This document shows positions 18,725-26,972 of a stretch of DNA of 64,000 bases, piece by piece. The DNA lies in NCBI GenBank assembly GCA_963667815.1, contig OY764021.1, one strand, 5' to 3'. Within the stretch, counting starts at the first letter, position 1. Every line of letters begins with the position of its first letter. The notes beneath the pieces were generated by a model. It did no database searches, was not told where the DNA came from, and saw nothing but the letters and a program-made list of their open reading frames with translations. The position numbers were made by a program, and so were the translations under genes. This DNA is from Saccharicrinis sp963667815 (GTDB taxonomy: Bacteria > Bacteroidota > Bacteroidia > Bacteroidales > Marinilabiliaceae).

Positions 18725-19228
18725 TCATCCCATCCCTAATAAGGTTTGCACCCATGAGGTTGGTTCATGAAAATTTATCAGGTTATGATGAATGTATTGT
18801 TTCCTTATTATATTACGAGCTAAACATTGATATTCATCTGTCCATACATAATCAATGGCACATTTTACATTGATGCCGTAGTTTTGCCAGACAATCATAT
18901 TTTGTTTGTTTTCCCAATTTTTATCAATGGCCAGAATAATAGAAGTTCTTCTTTTAAGTTTTGAATAGTATTGGGCAAGATGAATATTTCCAATAGGGTA
19001 TAGGTTATGCATTATAATTTTATCAGGTTTTAAGGGACGAACCAATTGTATTAGTGTAGCAGAATTATTATAATTCTTTCTGTTGTATAAAAAGATGGAT
19101 TCATTGCCGTAAAATTCGGAATTATTTTTCTCGTAAATAACATGAATTTCATGACTATTTAATTGTAACTGTTTGAAACATTTAATAATTTCAGGTTCAA
19201 TTTTCGGTGTTATATATATTATTTTCAT
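18725..19228 (-). CDS. Truncated glycosyltransferase-like protein
   Basis: ATG 19228 (MKIIYITPKIEPEIIK) is preferred to the ATG at 19270. The 167 residues look like only the N-terminal Rossmann half of a GT4-type glycosyltransferase: a first beta-strand MKIIYIT, then PDKIIMHNLYPIGNIHLAQYY, then TSIILAIDKNWENKQN, then IDYVWTDEYQCLARNI. That order recalls capsule or LPS transferases with an 'avDnqW...YD..wv.G..Q' layout. The nucleotide-sugar-binding C-terminal half is missing, and the chain ends in an unrelated tail (HEPTSWVQTLLGMG). It is probably a relic. It borders the repeat region, where rearrangement could have cut it. Confidence 0.5.
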   Translation of the reverse strand: MKIIYITPKIEPEIIKCFKQLQLNSHEIHVIYEKNNSEFYGNESIFLYNRKNYNNSATLIQLVRPLKPDKIIMHNLYPIGNIHLAQYYSKLKRRTSIILAIDKNWENKQNMIVWQNYGINVKCAIDYVWTDEYQCLARNIIRKQYIHHNLINFHEPTSWVQTLLGMG

Positions 19229-19425
19229 ATGTCTATAGTTGTTTTTAAATTGCCATATGGAACTCGCCAATTTAGTTATTCTCGTGTGTGAGAACTTTTT
19301 CTCATGGCTCGTTTCATATGATTATAATTTATTTTCATTGGTCAAATAGAACTCTAATGGATTGCGAATCCAAGCTAGTTGATGTTTGAGGGTGTGATAT
19401 ATAACCACACCCTCTGATTTTTATT

Positions 19426-20067
19426 CTATTCCGTAATAATGACAGTTCCTGCATGTACGCTATTGCTAACGCGGTTTGTATCATCCATAGCGGCAAAAGC
19501 TATGTAACAATGTACTACCGTTCCGGGAGGAGCATCTGGCAGATACATGCTGGCTGTACCTTCTGAACGTATACTTTCGCAAATGGCATATTCAGGGTAA
19601 TAGCCCTCAGCAATAGCTACAAGAATTACCCCATTATTGGCAAACTTATCGTCATTTGCTGCTCTGTACCTCCAGGTAAAAACAACTTCTTCACCATTAA
19701 CTTCAACACTTGGTCTGGTAGCAGCTTTTAATGATCCTACGGCTAGCACTAAATTTTCAAGGTTAACCTTATAATCCGGATATTCGCCTTCAATGGTATA
19801 TTTCATTAATTCAGACATGGCTGCATTATACGGTGACTTTAAGTTATCCTGGTTTTTGAATCCTAATTGTATCACCGGATACAATGGCTGCAAAAACTTT
19901 GTAGCAAGTCTGAATTTTGCTCTGTGTGCCAATTGTTTTTCGCTGGCTTTGTGATTACTAAAATCGGGTAGTGATTTCATAACAGAAATACCTTTCCATT
20001 GACTACCTACTGTGCTTCCTACTTTTCCTGTGAATCTTCCGTTGATTCCTTTGTTATATGTTCCCAT
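19426..20067 (-). CDS. DUF6266-like protein
   Basis: 213 residues with no signal peptide. The N-terminus MGTYNKGINGRFTGKVGSTVGSQWKGI is characteristic of a Bacteroidota-specific family (DUF6266) with a Gly-rich GxFxGKVGxVxG..W.GI start followed by VMKS.P. The middle is helical (AHRAKFRLATKFLQPLYPVI). The C-terminal half is a beta-sandwich-like region (VVFTWRYRAAN ... VILVAIAEGYYPE). The function is unknown. The genes are often variable and isolated. Here it stands in a gene-poor accessory stretch beside a minisatellite. Confidence 0.85.
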   Translation of the reverse strand: MGTYNKGINGRFTGKVGSTVGSQWKGISVMKSLPDFSNHKASEKQLAHRAKFRLATKFLQPLYPVIQLGFKNQDNLKSPYNAAMSELMKYTIEGEYPDYKVNLENLVLAVGSLKAATRPSVEVNGEEVVFTWRYRAANDDKFANNGVILVAIAEGYYPEYAICESIRSEGTASMYLPDAPPGTVVHCYIAFAAMDDTNRVSNSVHAGTVIITE

Positions 20068-20305
20068 GACTTTTTGTTTTAGTAAGCTCTGGTATAACTG
20101 ATCAGGTTGTAACAGAGCCCGGGTTAAACAAGTATCGGCCGACGTTTTTATTGTTAATTCGTTTATTCGTTAATTTGATGATTTGCTGATTTGTTATTTT
20201 TCAGAGCTGTAAATCAACTTTCACCCTGTTCCCTTTTCCTTTCTCCCTTTTCCTTTTTTCCTTTTTCCTTATCGTTAGTACTAAAGTATATTGAAAAGTG
20301 CATCG

Positions 20306-20340
20306 AAAAAAGTTACAGTAATTTTACTGTAACTTTTTTT
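20306..20340. terminator. Two-way terminator hairpin
   Basis: GTTACAGTAA/TTACTGTAAC (20312-20321/20324-20333) with an A-run before and a T-run after, so it can stop transcripts from either side. Confidence 0.65.
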
Positions 20341-20524
20341 ACTTGTAATTGATTGATTAATAGTGATAAAGAATTTTGGTTGAAATCAGTTTTGAGTCGG
20401 AAAGTGCTAAAAAAGGGCCAATATTCCGGAAAATGGCAAAAAACGAGAAAAATATTCCGCAAAATCACGTTTTTGGCCAAAAATATTCCAGGTTTTGGTG
20501 TTTTTCGCTGTTTTTATGACTTTT

Positions 20525-20612
20525 CTTTGCTAGGTCTTTGCATTTCTATGCTACGGCTTTGCTAATCCTATGCATAGGCATTGCTAGTTGTATGCATAGT
20601 CAATGCTATTTC
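20525..20612. repeat. Degenerate 22-bp minisatellite
   Basis: Units begin at 20525, 20547, 20569 and 20591, all 22 bp apart. The core is TATGCATAGGCATTGCT; the first units are worn (TATGCTACGGCTTTGCT). An exact extra core is at 20668-20684. TATGCATA inside the core is self-complementary. Confidence 0.7.
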
Positions 20613-21140
20613 GTTGTATTGTGGTTGTATTGAGGTTGTGTTGTGTATGCGTATTCTTTGATTTTTCTATGCATAGGCATTGCTTCTAAGGAAGCAAAGA
20701 AAGACCATAAAATATGCATGAAAAAACCATAGTCAGTACGACGTCATATCCTAGACATATCATAGAAGGGGCAAAGGGATTGCAATAAATAACTATTTTA
20801 GAATGTCGAAAAATTCTTAATCAAACAAATATTAAAGATGTTTCAGAGATTATTGGATTTTATTTTAAGGGTATGATTATAAGTAGTATAGGATACGCGA
20901 AAAGTCTGTTGTATGCTCTTGTTTTTTTTGAGATTATAATTACTTGTACTGGTTTAATAAACAAAATACAAAGGTAAATTAACTCGTAGTGTATGACTAA
21001 TTTTGAAAAGTTGTAGACTTGTTTAACCCTCAGCACGAAAAGCACGTTTGATTTATTCAGTACCTCCATAAATTAAAAGAGTTTTCCTTTACAAACGCCA
21101 AACAGATATCCAGAAAATCTAAATGATTATCCAATTTTTA

Positions 21141-21148
21141 TATATTTG
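21141..21148 (+). promoter_or_regulatory. Promoter of the defence-type operon
   Basis: TATATTTG is an exact -7 consensus, 19 nt before the ATG at 21168. The leader would be only about 13 nt. No clear -33 TTTG is seen. Autoregulation by the first gene's HTH is possible. Confidence 0.6.
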
Positions 21149-21167
21149 TATCAACAAATTCTAAATA

Positions 21168-21389
21168 ATGACAGAATTAGGAGAATTTTTAAAAAAGAAA
21201 TCTGTTAATAAGGCAGAAGTTTCACGGAGGACAGGGATTAATCCTTCAAGACTTAGTGAATTAAGTCGAAATAGTAAAGCAAGATTGACTGCTGAGGAAG
21301 TCGTGTTAATTGCTAAAGCAATGGATATTGAACCCATTGTCTTGTTAATGGAAGTTTGTAAGAATGTTGAATTAGTATCAGAAAAATAA
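21168..21389 (+). CDS. Small HTH (XRE/Cro-like) regulator
   Basis: A 73-residue protein that is essentially one helix-turn-helix: LGEFLKKKSVNKAEVSRRTGINPSRLSELSRN, then a third and fourth helix with LTAEEVVLIAKAMDIEP. Proteins of this size at the head of restriction-modification operons act as controller (C) proteins that delay or balance nuclease expression. Its stop overlaps the next start (TAATG at 21387-21391), so it is the first cistron of the operon. The promoter box lies just upstream. Confidence 0.85.
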   Translation: MTELGEFLKKKSVNKAEVSRRTGINPSRLSELSRNSKARLTAEEVVLIAKAMDIEPIVLLMEVCKNVELVSEK

Positions 21390-23860
21390 TGGCAAGAATA
21401 CCTTTTAAAGTATCGGCAAGAGCAGGGAAACTATTAGGTAGAGAAAACTTCTCTAATCCAGAAGGAGCTATTATTGAGTTAGTAAAAAACTCTTATGATG
21501 CTGATGCCAATGGTTGTTTAGTCGTTTTTGATATACCTACCAAGACTGTATTAAATGATAATGATGAAGAATCAATAGTTCCTGATAAAGAAAATAGTAT
21601 AATTTATATAGTTGATAATGGTGAAGGTATGACAGAATCTGTCATAAACAATCATTGGATGCAAATTGGAACTGGAAATAAAGAGCAAGATTTTATTTCT
21701 TCAAATAAAAGAATTAAAACTGGTGCAAAAGGTATTGGGAGATTCGCACTTGATAGGCTTGGCCTTCAGACTGAGATGTGGACTGTTTCAAAAAAGGATA
21801 AAGAAAAGGGGTTTCTCTGGAAAATGGATTGGAATCAATTTGATGAATCAGATAAGTCTATATCTGAAATAGTTGCTGATTTATCACCAATAGATAATCT
21901 TTCGCTTAATGATAAAATAAAAAAAGAATTTGATAAACTTGATTGTGGAAAACTGATTGACAAAATTGATTTTCAAACAGGAACAATTCTTAAAATTTCA
22001 AATCTTAAAGATGAATGGTTTGAAAGCAACAAGTTCAATAAAGGTAACATAATTGAAGTATTTAAAAGCCTTGAAGCTTTAGTGCCTCCAAAAGAATTGA
22101 ATATACCATTTGAAGTTTACTTTTTTCATTCTCAGCAACCAGATGAGTTTGGAAAAGTTGAGACTGCATATTTCAATGACTATGACTATAAATTGAAAGC
22201 TAAATACAATTCAAGCAATTTAAAAGTTGAAATTGAAATTACGAGAAATGAACTCGACATTAAACAAGTCAAAAAGAAATTTCCAACAGTACTAAATTCG
22301 GCTAAAAAACCTTATGATTTGCCAAGCATTGAAGTTAAAAAATATGAATATACAAAACCAATAGACAAATTACTTAATTGGAAATTAACAGACGGCAATA
22401 CTAAACTATTAAAAGATGTTGGGGATTTTGAATTGACATTTTACTATCTAAAATTCACAAATTCACAAAAAGAGGGATATCCATTTAAATTAATTAATGC
22501 TACAGAAAGACGTTCTGTTCTTGACAGATTTGGTGGTGTAAAAATATATAGAGATTCTTTTAGAGTAAGACCTTATGGAGACCCAACAAATGATTGGCTA
22601 AAATTAGGTAGTAGACGTGCAAAAAGTCCGGCTGGTGCAGGACAACGAATTGGAGATTGGAGAGTTGGCCCCGATTCAACGGCTGGTATTATATCAATCT
22701 CACGAAAAACAAATCATTTATTACTTGATAAATCTGATAGAGGAGCGCTTCAGGAAAATGATGCTTTCGATACATTTAAAAAAATTATCATTGGTGTAAT
22801 TCATGAATTTGAATATGATAGAAGTAAAATTCTTCATCCGTTTCATTTGCATAATAAAGAAGAAAAAGAAAAAGCTAAGGAAAGAGAAATTCAGGAGCGA
22901 GCTGAAAAATTAGCAGATGAAATTGTGGCTAATAGAAAAAAGGTTGAAGAGCAGATATATGGTAAACCTACACCAGTAAACTTATTCCAACAAAAACAAG
23001 AAGAAGAGGAAAAGAAATCATATCAAAAGACTTTTAAAGAAACATTTAAAGCAATAGAAGAAGAGCATGCTCAAAAAGAGAATGAGGAAGTTGTAATGGT
23101 TAGAGCCCTTGCTAGTTTAGGCCTTGTTATGTCCTCTTTTGCACATGAGTTAAAATCAATAAAGAATAAATCTGGGGAAATTCGATCTTTGGAAAAATTA
23201 TTTTATCAATTAGTTCCAAAGGAAGCGAAACACAACAAAACGCAATTATACAATGACAGTGTAGACATTTTTGAATTGTTAAACGAAAACACAGAACGAA
23301 TTAAACATTGGATTGATTATTCTTTAACAACCATAAAAAAGGATAAAAGAAAAAGGGGAAAACTCATGTTTGATGTCTTTTTTGAGTCCTTAAATAAGAC
23401 ATGGAGCAAAATATTTGAAGAAAAAGGTATCGTAATGAATGTGAAGGTTGAAACTGAAGGAATTGATTATGACTTTAGAGCCTTTGAAATGGATATGATA
23501 ACTATCTTTTCTAATCTGATAAATAATTCCATTGATTCATTTGAACGTCAAAAATTAATAAAAGACCGAACTATTTTGATTAAAGCAGCTTCTGTTGAGC
23601 AAAATATTGAAATCACTTATTCGGATAACGGCGTCGGACTTGATAATATTTTCTCAGAAAAAGATGAGATTTTTTTACCATTTAAAACATCAAAGAAAGA
23701 TAGAAAAGGTAATGATATTGGAACTGGTTTAGGTATGTATCTTGTAAAAGAAGTTATTTCGGATTATGCCGGTGACATTGAGATATTAGATGTTTCAGAT
23801 GGTTTTGCTCTAAAAATTGTATTACCAACGAGAAAAACAAAGAATGATGGTGAAATATAG
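21389..23860 (+). CDS. Dual GHKL protein: MORC/HSP90-like ATPase fused to a histidine-kinase-like module
   Basis: 823 residues with two ATP-binding GHKL domains. The N-terminal one (1-130) has an N-box EGAIIELVKNSYDADA (E30, N34), VDNGEGM (D76) and a glycine loop TGAKGIGRFALDRLG (111-125), as in HSP90, MutL and MORC ATPases. A transducer-like middle region (about 210-480) follows, then a charged coiled coil (490-570). Next comes a HisKA-like helix SSFAHELKS (H586) and a second HATPase with NNSIDSF (about 708-714), SDNGVGLD (D746) and GTGLGMYLVKEV. No signal or membrane segment is present, so it is cytoplasmic. Genes of this design are known in prokaryotic restriction-modification operons. H586 may pass phosphate to the next gene's receiver domain. 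This is inferred, not shown. Confidence 0.85.
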   Translation: MARIPFKVSARAGKLLGRENFSNPEGAIIELVKNSYDADANGCLVVFDIPTKTVLNDNDEESIVPDKENSIIYIVDNGEGMTESVINNHWMQIGTGNKEQDFISSNKRIKTGAKGIGRFALDRLGLQTEMWTVSKKDKEKGFLWKMDWNQFDESDKSISEIVADLSPIDNLSLNDKIKKEFDKLDCGKLIDKIDFQTGTILKISNLKDEWFESNKFNKGNIIEVFKSLEALVPPKELNIPFEVYFFHSQQPDEFGKVETAYFNDYDYKLKAKYNSSNLKVEIEITRNELDIKQVKKKFPTVLNSAKKPYDLPSIEVKKYEYTKPIDKLLNWKLTDGNTKLLKDVGDFELTFYYLKFTNSQKEGYPFKLINATERRSVLDRFGGVKIYRDSFRVRPYGDPTNDWLKLGSRRAKSPAGAGQRIGDWRVGPDSTAGIISISRKTNHLLLDKSDRGALQENDAFDTFKKIIIGVIHEFEYDRSKILHPFHLHNKEEKEKAKEREIQERAEKLADEIVANRKKVEEQIYGKPTPVNLFQQKQEEEEKKSYQKTFKETFKAIEEEHAQKENEEVVMVRALASLGLVMSSFAHELKSIKNKSGEIRSLEKLFYQLVPKEAKHNKTQLYNDSVDIFELLNENTERIKHWIDYSLTTIKKDKRKRGKLMFDVFFESLNKTWSKIFEEKGIVMNVKVETEGIDYDFRAFEMDMITIFSNLINNSIDSFERQKLIKDRTILIKAASVEQNIEITYSDNGVGLDNIFSEKDEIFLPFKTSKKDRKGNDIGTGLGMYLVKEVISDYAGDIEILDVSDGFALKIVLPTRKTKNDGEI

Positions 23861-24509
23861 AATTGGATATATTGATGAAGATGAGACAGAAGTAAAAACA
23901 TTTCAAAGAAAACTTCGGGATTATGATATTGAAGTAGTTGGCTATGAGTTTACTCAAGGTATGACCAAAGAAGAATTACTAACGCAAGTCTATTCCTCTA
24001 ATATTGATTTACTTATGATTGATTATAAGTTAAAAGGACAATTGGTTACCTTTAATGGCGAAGAAATAGAAAGTGAAATATATGAGAACAAACCTTTATT
24101 TCCTTATATTATCTTCACAAGTGACCCACCTCATGCTGAAGACTTTATCGAAGATTGGAAGGCGATTTATGACAAACAGGAACTATTCTCAGATGATAAA
24201 GAAAGAAATGAACGTTTTATTAAAATTATTATTAAAAGTATAGAACAATATAAAAGCCACATTCTAAAGAAAAAGAATGCATTGTCTAACCTACTCGAGA
24301 AAGGTGAGAAAGAAGGATTAAATGCTTCAGAAAAAGATAAGTTGCTTAGCCTTCAGAAAGAGTTGCTCAGTCTTGATAAAACGATAGCAAAGGAAGTGCC
24401 TGAGCAATTAGCTTCTTATCAAAAAGTAGAGGATTTATCAAAAGCAAGAAAAGATGCAGAGAAGTTCCTAAAGACTTTAACGGAAAAGAAAGGTGAAAAT
24501 GAAAGTTAG
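23844..24509 (+). CDS. Receiver-domain protein with coiled-coil tail
   Basis: About 221 residues. ATG 23844 or 23847 is the start, and the upstream TTG is ignored. It overlaps the previous gene by about 15 bp. The N-terminal REC-like fold has the acidic cluster IDEDE (counting from ATG 23847, residues 9-13) and D59 in LLMIDYKLKG as the likely phospho-acceptor, then IIFTSDPP as the switch Thr/Ser strand. An unusual insert (QLVTFNGEEIESEIYENK) follows the acceptor site. The conserved Lys is not obvious. The C-terminal 90 residues form a charged coiled coil (SEKDKLLSLQKELLSLDKTI). There is no DNA-binding domain, so output is probably through protein contact with the HNH or methylase subunits. 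Confidence 0.8.
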   Translation: MMVKYRIGYIDEDETEVKTFQRKLRDYDIEVVGYEFTQGMTKEELLTQVYSSNIDLLMIDYKLKGQLVTFNGEEIESEIYENKPLFPYIIFTSDPPHAEDFIEDWKAIYDKQELFSDDKERNERFIKIIIKSIEQYKSHILKKKNALSNLLEKGEKEGLNASEKDKLLSLQKELLSLDKTIAKEVPEQLASYQKVEDLSKARKDAEKFLKTLTEKKGENES

Positions 24510-25128
24510 AGATAGACTTCCTGTTAGAAGAGATGAACCTTCCAAAAATCCAACAGGAAAGAATTGGTCTCTGCATAAACCTGATTTGCAAGAAGATTTT
24601 TCTAATCATTGTGGATACTGTGGTTCATATGATGGTTTTAGACATACATATTTTGAAGTTGACCATTTTATTCCCAAAAGTCTATTTGTAAAAAATGGAA
24701 ATATTGACTATTGTCAATATGACAACCTTGTATATTCTTGCAAGTTTTGCAATAATAATAAGTCTTCAAAGTGGCCTTCTGATGATGAAACTAAAAATGT
24801 GGTTAATGACAAAGGTTTTATAGACCCGTGTGATAAGGAATATGACGACCATTTATATAGAACTGCTGAGGGAGGTATTTTATGGAAAACAAAACTTGGA
24901 GAATGGCTTGTAAAAGAGGCTTTTAAATTCGACGAGAGGGATGTTTCTATAAAGCTTTTATGGGAATTGAATCAAACCAGAAAAGTTATCGAAGCTTTAG
25001 TTGTTGAAATGAATAAAAGGGAAACAGGTTCAGTAGAATATATCAATATAAAAAGAGAAGCTGAAAAATTGAGCCTTGAGTATTTTTTGAATCATCGAGA
25101 ATTAATGGATTATTATAATAATTTATAA
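24499..25128 (+). CDS. HNH endonuclease
   Basis: 209 residues. ATG 24499 overlaps the previous gene by 11 bp. A zinc-ribbon HNH core is visible: C38xxC41, then EVDH (H56, general base), N76 in DNLVYSC, and C81xxC84 NNN.KS. The two CxxC pairs should hold structural zinc. The motif order CxxC-DH-N-CxxCN is typical of McrA-like and R-M-associated nucleases. The remaining 110 residues are helical and of unknown role. As the only nuclease in the operon, it is the likely effector that cuts unmethylated DNA, partnered with the methylase that follows 3 bp later. Confidence 0.9.
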   Translation: MKVRDRLPVRRDEPSKNPTGKNWSLHKPDLQEDFSNHCGYCGSYDGFRHTYFEVDHFIPKSLFVKNGNIDYCQYDNLVYSCKFCNNNKSSKWPSDDETKNVVNDKGFIDPCDKEYDDHLYRTAEGGILWKTKLGEWLVKEAFKFDERDVSIKLLWELNQTRKVIEALVVEMNKRETGSVEYINIKREAEKLSLEYFLNHRELMDYYNNL

Positions 25129-25131
25129 TTG

Positions 25132-26697
25132 ATGAAAAGTAAGAAACATACGGGTTCTTATTATACGCCAGACTATTTGGCTAAATTTATCTCAAAAAGA
25201 GTTCTTGCTTTTTTTGAAGGTAGACAACGTATATCTATACTTGAACCGAGTGTGGGAGATGGCTCATTTATTGAAGAACTAAATAATAGTAAAATCTCAA
25301 TCAGTTTTACAGGAGTAGATATTGATGATATTGAGTTAAATTTAGCCCGAGATAAATGGCAAGGCTCGAAATCAATATTCGTTAATAATGATTTTCTTTT
25401 ATTTAATACATCAAAAAAATACTCTGCAGTAATTGGTAATCCTCCATATGTAAGAAAAAGTCTATTAAAAAAAGAACAAGTTGAAATAGCAAAAGAGATT
25501 CATATTAACGAGGGACTCTCTGAGTTATCCGTAAAAAACATCTGGACAACATTTCTAATTAAATCAAACAGACTACTTACTCTCAATGGGGTTTTGGCAT
25601 TTGTATTACCTTCCGAACTCTTACAGGTCAAATTTGCTGAAGAAATAAGAGAATATCTTAAGAATCAATTTCAGAGAATTGAGATATTCACTTTTAATGA
25701 TTTAATGTTTGAATGTAAGGGGCAAGATACAGTTGTTCTTTTTGCTTATAAGAAACATCCAGAAAAAGGAGAATTCTTCACTAATATTGTTAGTAAGGAT
25801 ATTCTTGAGAGTGAAGATTTTCAATTGAAGAATAACGATTTATTGGTTGAATCGAAAGTTAAATGGACTCATCATTTTCTTTCTACTGATGAAATCACAT
25901 TTTTAAACAAATTGAAAGACTTGCTCCCAAAGGTAAATTCATATTGTGAATCTAAACCTGGTATAGTAACTGCAGCAAATAAGTTTTTTATCGTAAATAA
26001 GGAGATTGAAGAAAAATATAATCTTTTTAATTACACTAAACCTATTGTGCAAAAAGGGTATTATGTAAATGGTAGTGTTGTTTTTAATGAGAAAGAATTT
26101 AACTTGTTAGAAGAAAAATATCCATCTAGACTACTCCAACTAAATGATAATGATTGTATAAGTGATAGTTTAAATGAATACCTTGCGTTAGGAATTGAGC
26201 AAGAAATACATGAGAGATATAAATGTAAAAAAAGAACTAATTGGTATGTAGTACCTAATATATCAACAAAACCAGATGCTTTCTTTTTTAAAAGAAGTCA
26301 CAACTATCCTAAATTATTGAAAAATAATACTGATGCATTAGTAACAGATTCTGCGTATAAAGTGGATATAAAACCAGGATTTGACTTGAATAGTCTTATT
26401 TTTTCCTTTTATAATTCGTTGACATTAGTATTCACTGAGATTGATGGTCGATATTATGGCGGTGGAGTATTAGAACTTACGCCAAATGAATTTAAGAATT
26501 TACCCATTCCATACTTACCCATTAGTTCTAGCAGATTTGAGACATTTGTATCTAGATTTGAGAATAAGAAGAATATAGATGAAGTTTTAATTATTAATGA
26601 TAATGAAATACTTAAAACTGTTCTTGGGTTATCAAAAAACGAAATTAAAAAGATTCAACAGATAAGGAAAAAATTAGTAACTAAAAGAATGAGATGA
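25132..26697 (+). CDS. N6-adenine DNA methyltransferase (Eco57I/TaqI-like)
   Basis: 521 residues. ATG 25132 lies just after the HNH stop. The N-terminus KKHTGSYYTPDYLAKFI is the standard lead-in of N6-MTases. Motif I is ILEPSVGDGSF (about 37-46) for SAM binding, an acidic GVDID strand follows, and motif IV NPPY is at 103-106. The C-terminal half (about 270-500), with a FFFKRSHNYPKLLKNN stretch and YYGGGVLELTPNEFKNLPIP, is a TaqI-type target-recognition region. There is no fused nuclease, unlike type IIG enzymes. It would protect host DNA while the HNH protein cuts. The recognition site is unknown. Confidence 0.93.
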   Translation: MKSKKHTGSYYTPDYLAKFISKRVLAFFEGRQRISILEPSVGDGSFIEELNNSKISISFTGVDIDDIELNLARDKWQGSKSIFVNNDFLLFNTSKKYSAVIGNPPYVRKSLLKKEQVEIAKEIHINEGLSELSVKNIWTTFLIKSNRLLTLNGVLAFVLPSELLQVKFAEEIREYLKNQFQRIEIFTFNDLMFECKGQDTVVLFAYKKHPEKGEFFTNIVSKDILESEDFQLKNNDLLVESKVKWTHHFLSTDEITFLNKLKDLLPKVNSYCESKPGIVTAANKFFIVNKEIEEKYNLFNYTKPIVQKGYYVNGSVVFNEKEFNLLEEKYPSRLLQLNDNDCISDSLNEYLALGIEQEIHERYKCKKRTNWYVVPNISTKPDAFFFKRSHNYPKLLKNNTDALVTDSAYKVDIKPGFDLNSLIFSFYNSLTLVFTEIDGRYYGGGVLELTPNEFKNLPIPYLPISSSRFETFVSRFENKKNIDEVLIINDNEILKTVLGLSKNEIKKIQQIRKKLVTKRMR

Positions 26698-26755
26698 AAG
26701 TCTGTTTAATGTTCAAGAAAATTTGCCTTTTCCATTCCTTTTAAGCTAAGTGTAT

Positions 26756-26917
26756 ATGCTGGAGAAATGGTGCCTAATAATTATAGAATTTTTTTCAAAC
26801 AATATTGATGGTACATTCTATATTCAAAAGGATTCAGGAATGGTTTTCTTAAATGGTAATGAAGATGTTTTTGCTAACTCGATTTCGGAGTTTATAGATA
26901 AAATGGTTAAAGAATAA
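26756..26917 (+). pseudogene. Small ORF resembling the C-terminus of a SUKH-family immunity protein
   Basis: 53 codons starting MLEKWCLIIIEFF. The pattern YIQKDSGMVFLNGN followed by VFANSISEFIDKMVKE resembles the end of SUKH/SMI1-type immunity proteins, in which a beta-hairpin precedes 'NSSLEEFL'. The N-terminal two thirds of such a protein are missing, and an in-frame stop at 26747-26749 closes the frame upstream. Most likely a relic of an immunity gene; a short real gene is less likely. Confidence 0.35.
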
Positions 26918-26972
26918 ATTAGTTGAGTAAACTTAGCTTTGGGGGTTATTCATAATCACTTAATCCTCCCCA

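Larger units (their letters stand above)
20068..21140. other. Gene-free stretch with terminator-like hairpin and minisatellite
   Basis: About 1.07 kb with no credible gene. From left to right it holds a polypyrimidine tract (about 20225-20275), a strong two-way terminator (20306-20340), three AATATTCC words within 20420-20490, a 22-bp degenerate minisatellite (20525-20612) and an isolated copy of its core at 20668-20684. The rest is AT-rich and featureless. Confidence 0.6.

Noticed and set aside
20353..20565. 70-codon ORF
   Set aside because: It runs through the AATATTCC words and into the minisatellite; composition follows the repeats and not a protein.
21168..26697. BREX, DISARM or Septu system
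   Set aside because: No PglZ, BrxC, DrmA or ABC-type ATPase is present. The HNH gene alone is not enough for Septu, whose ATPase is of another kind.
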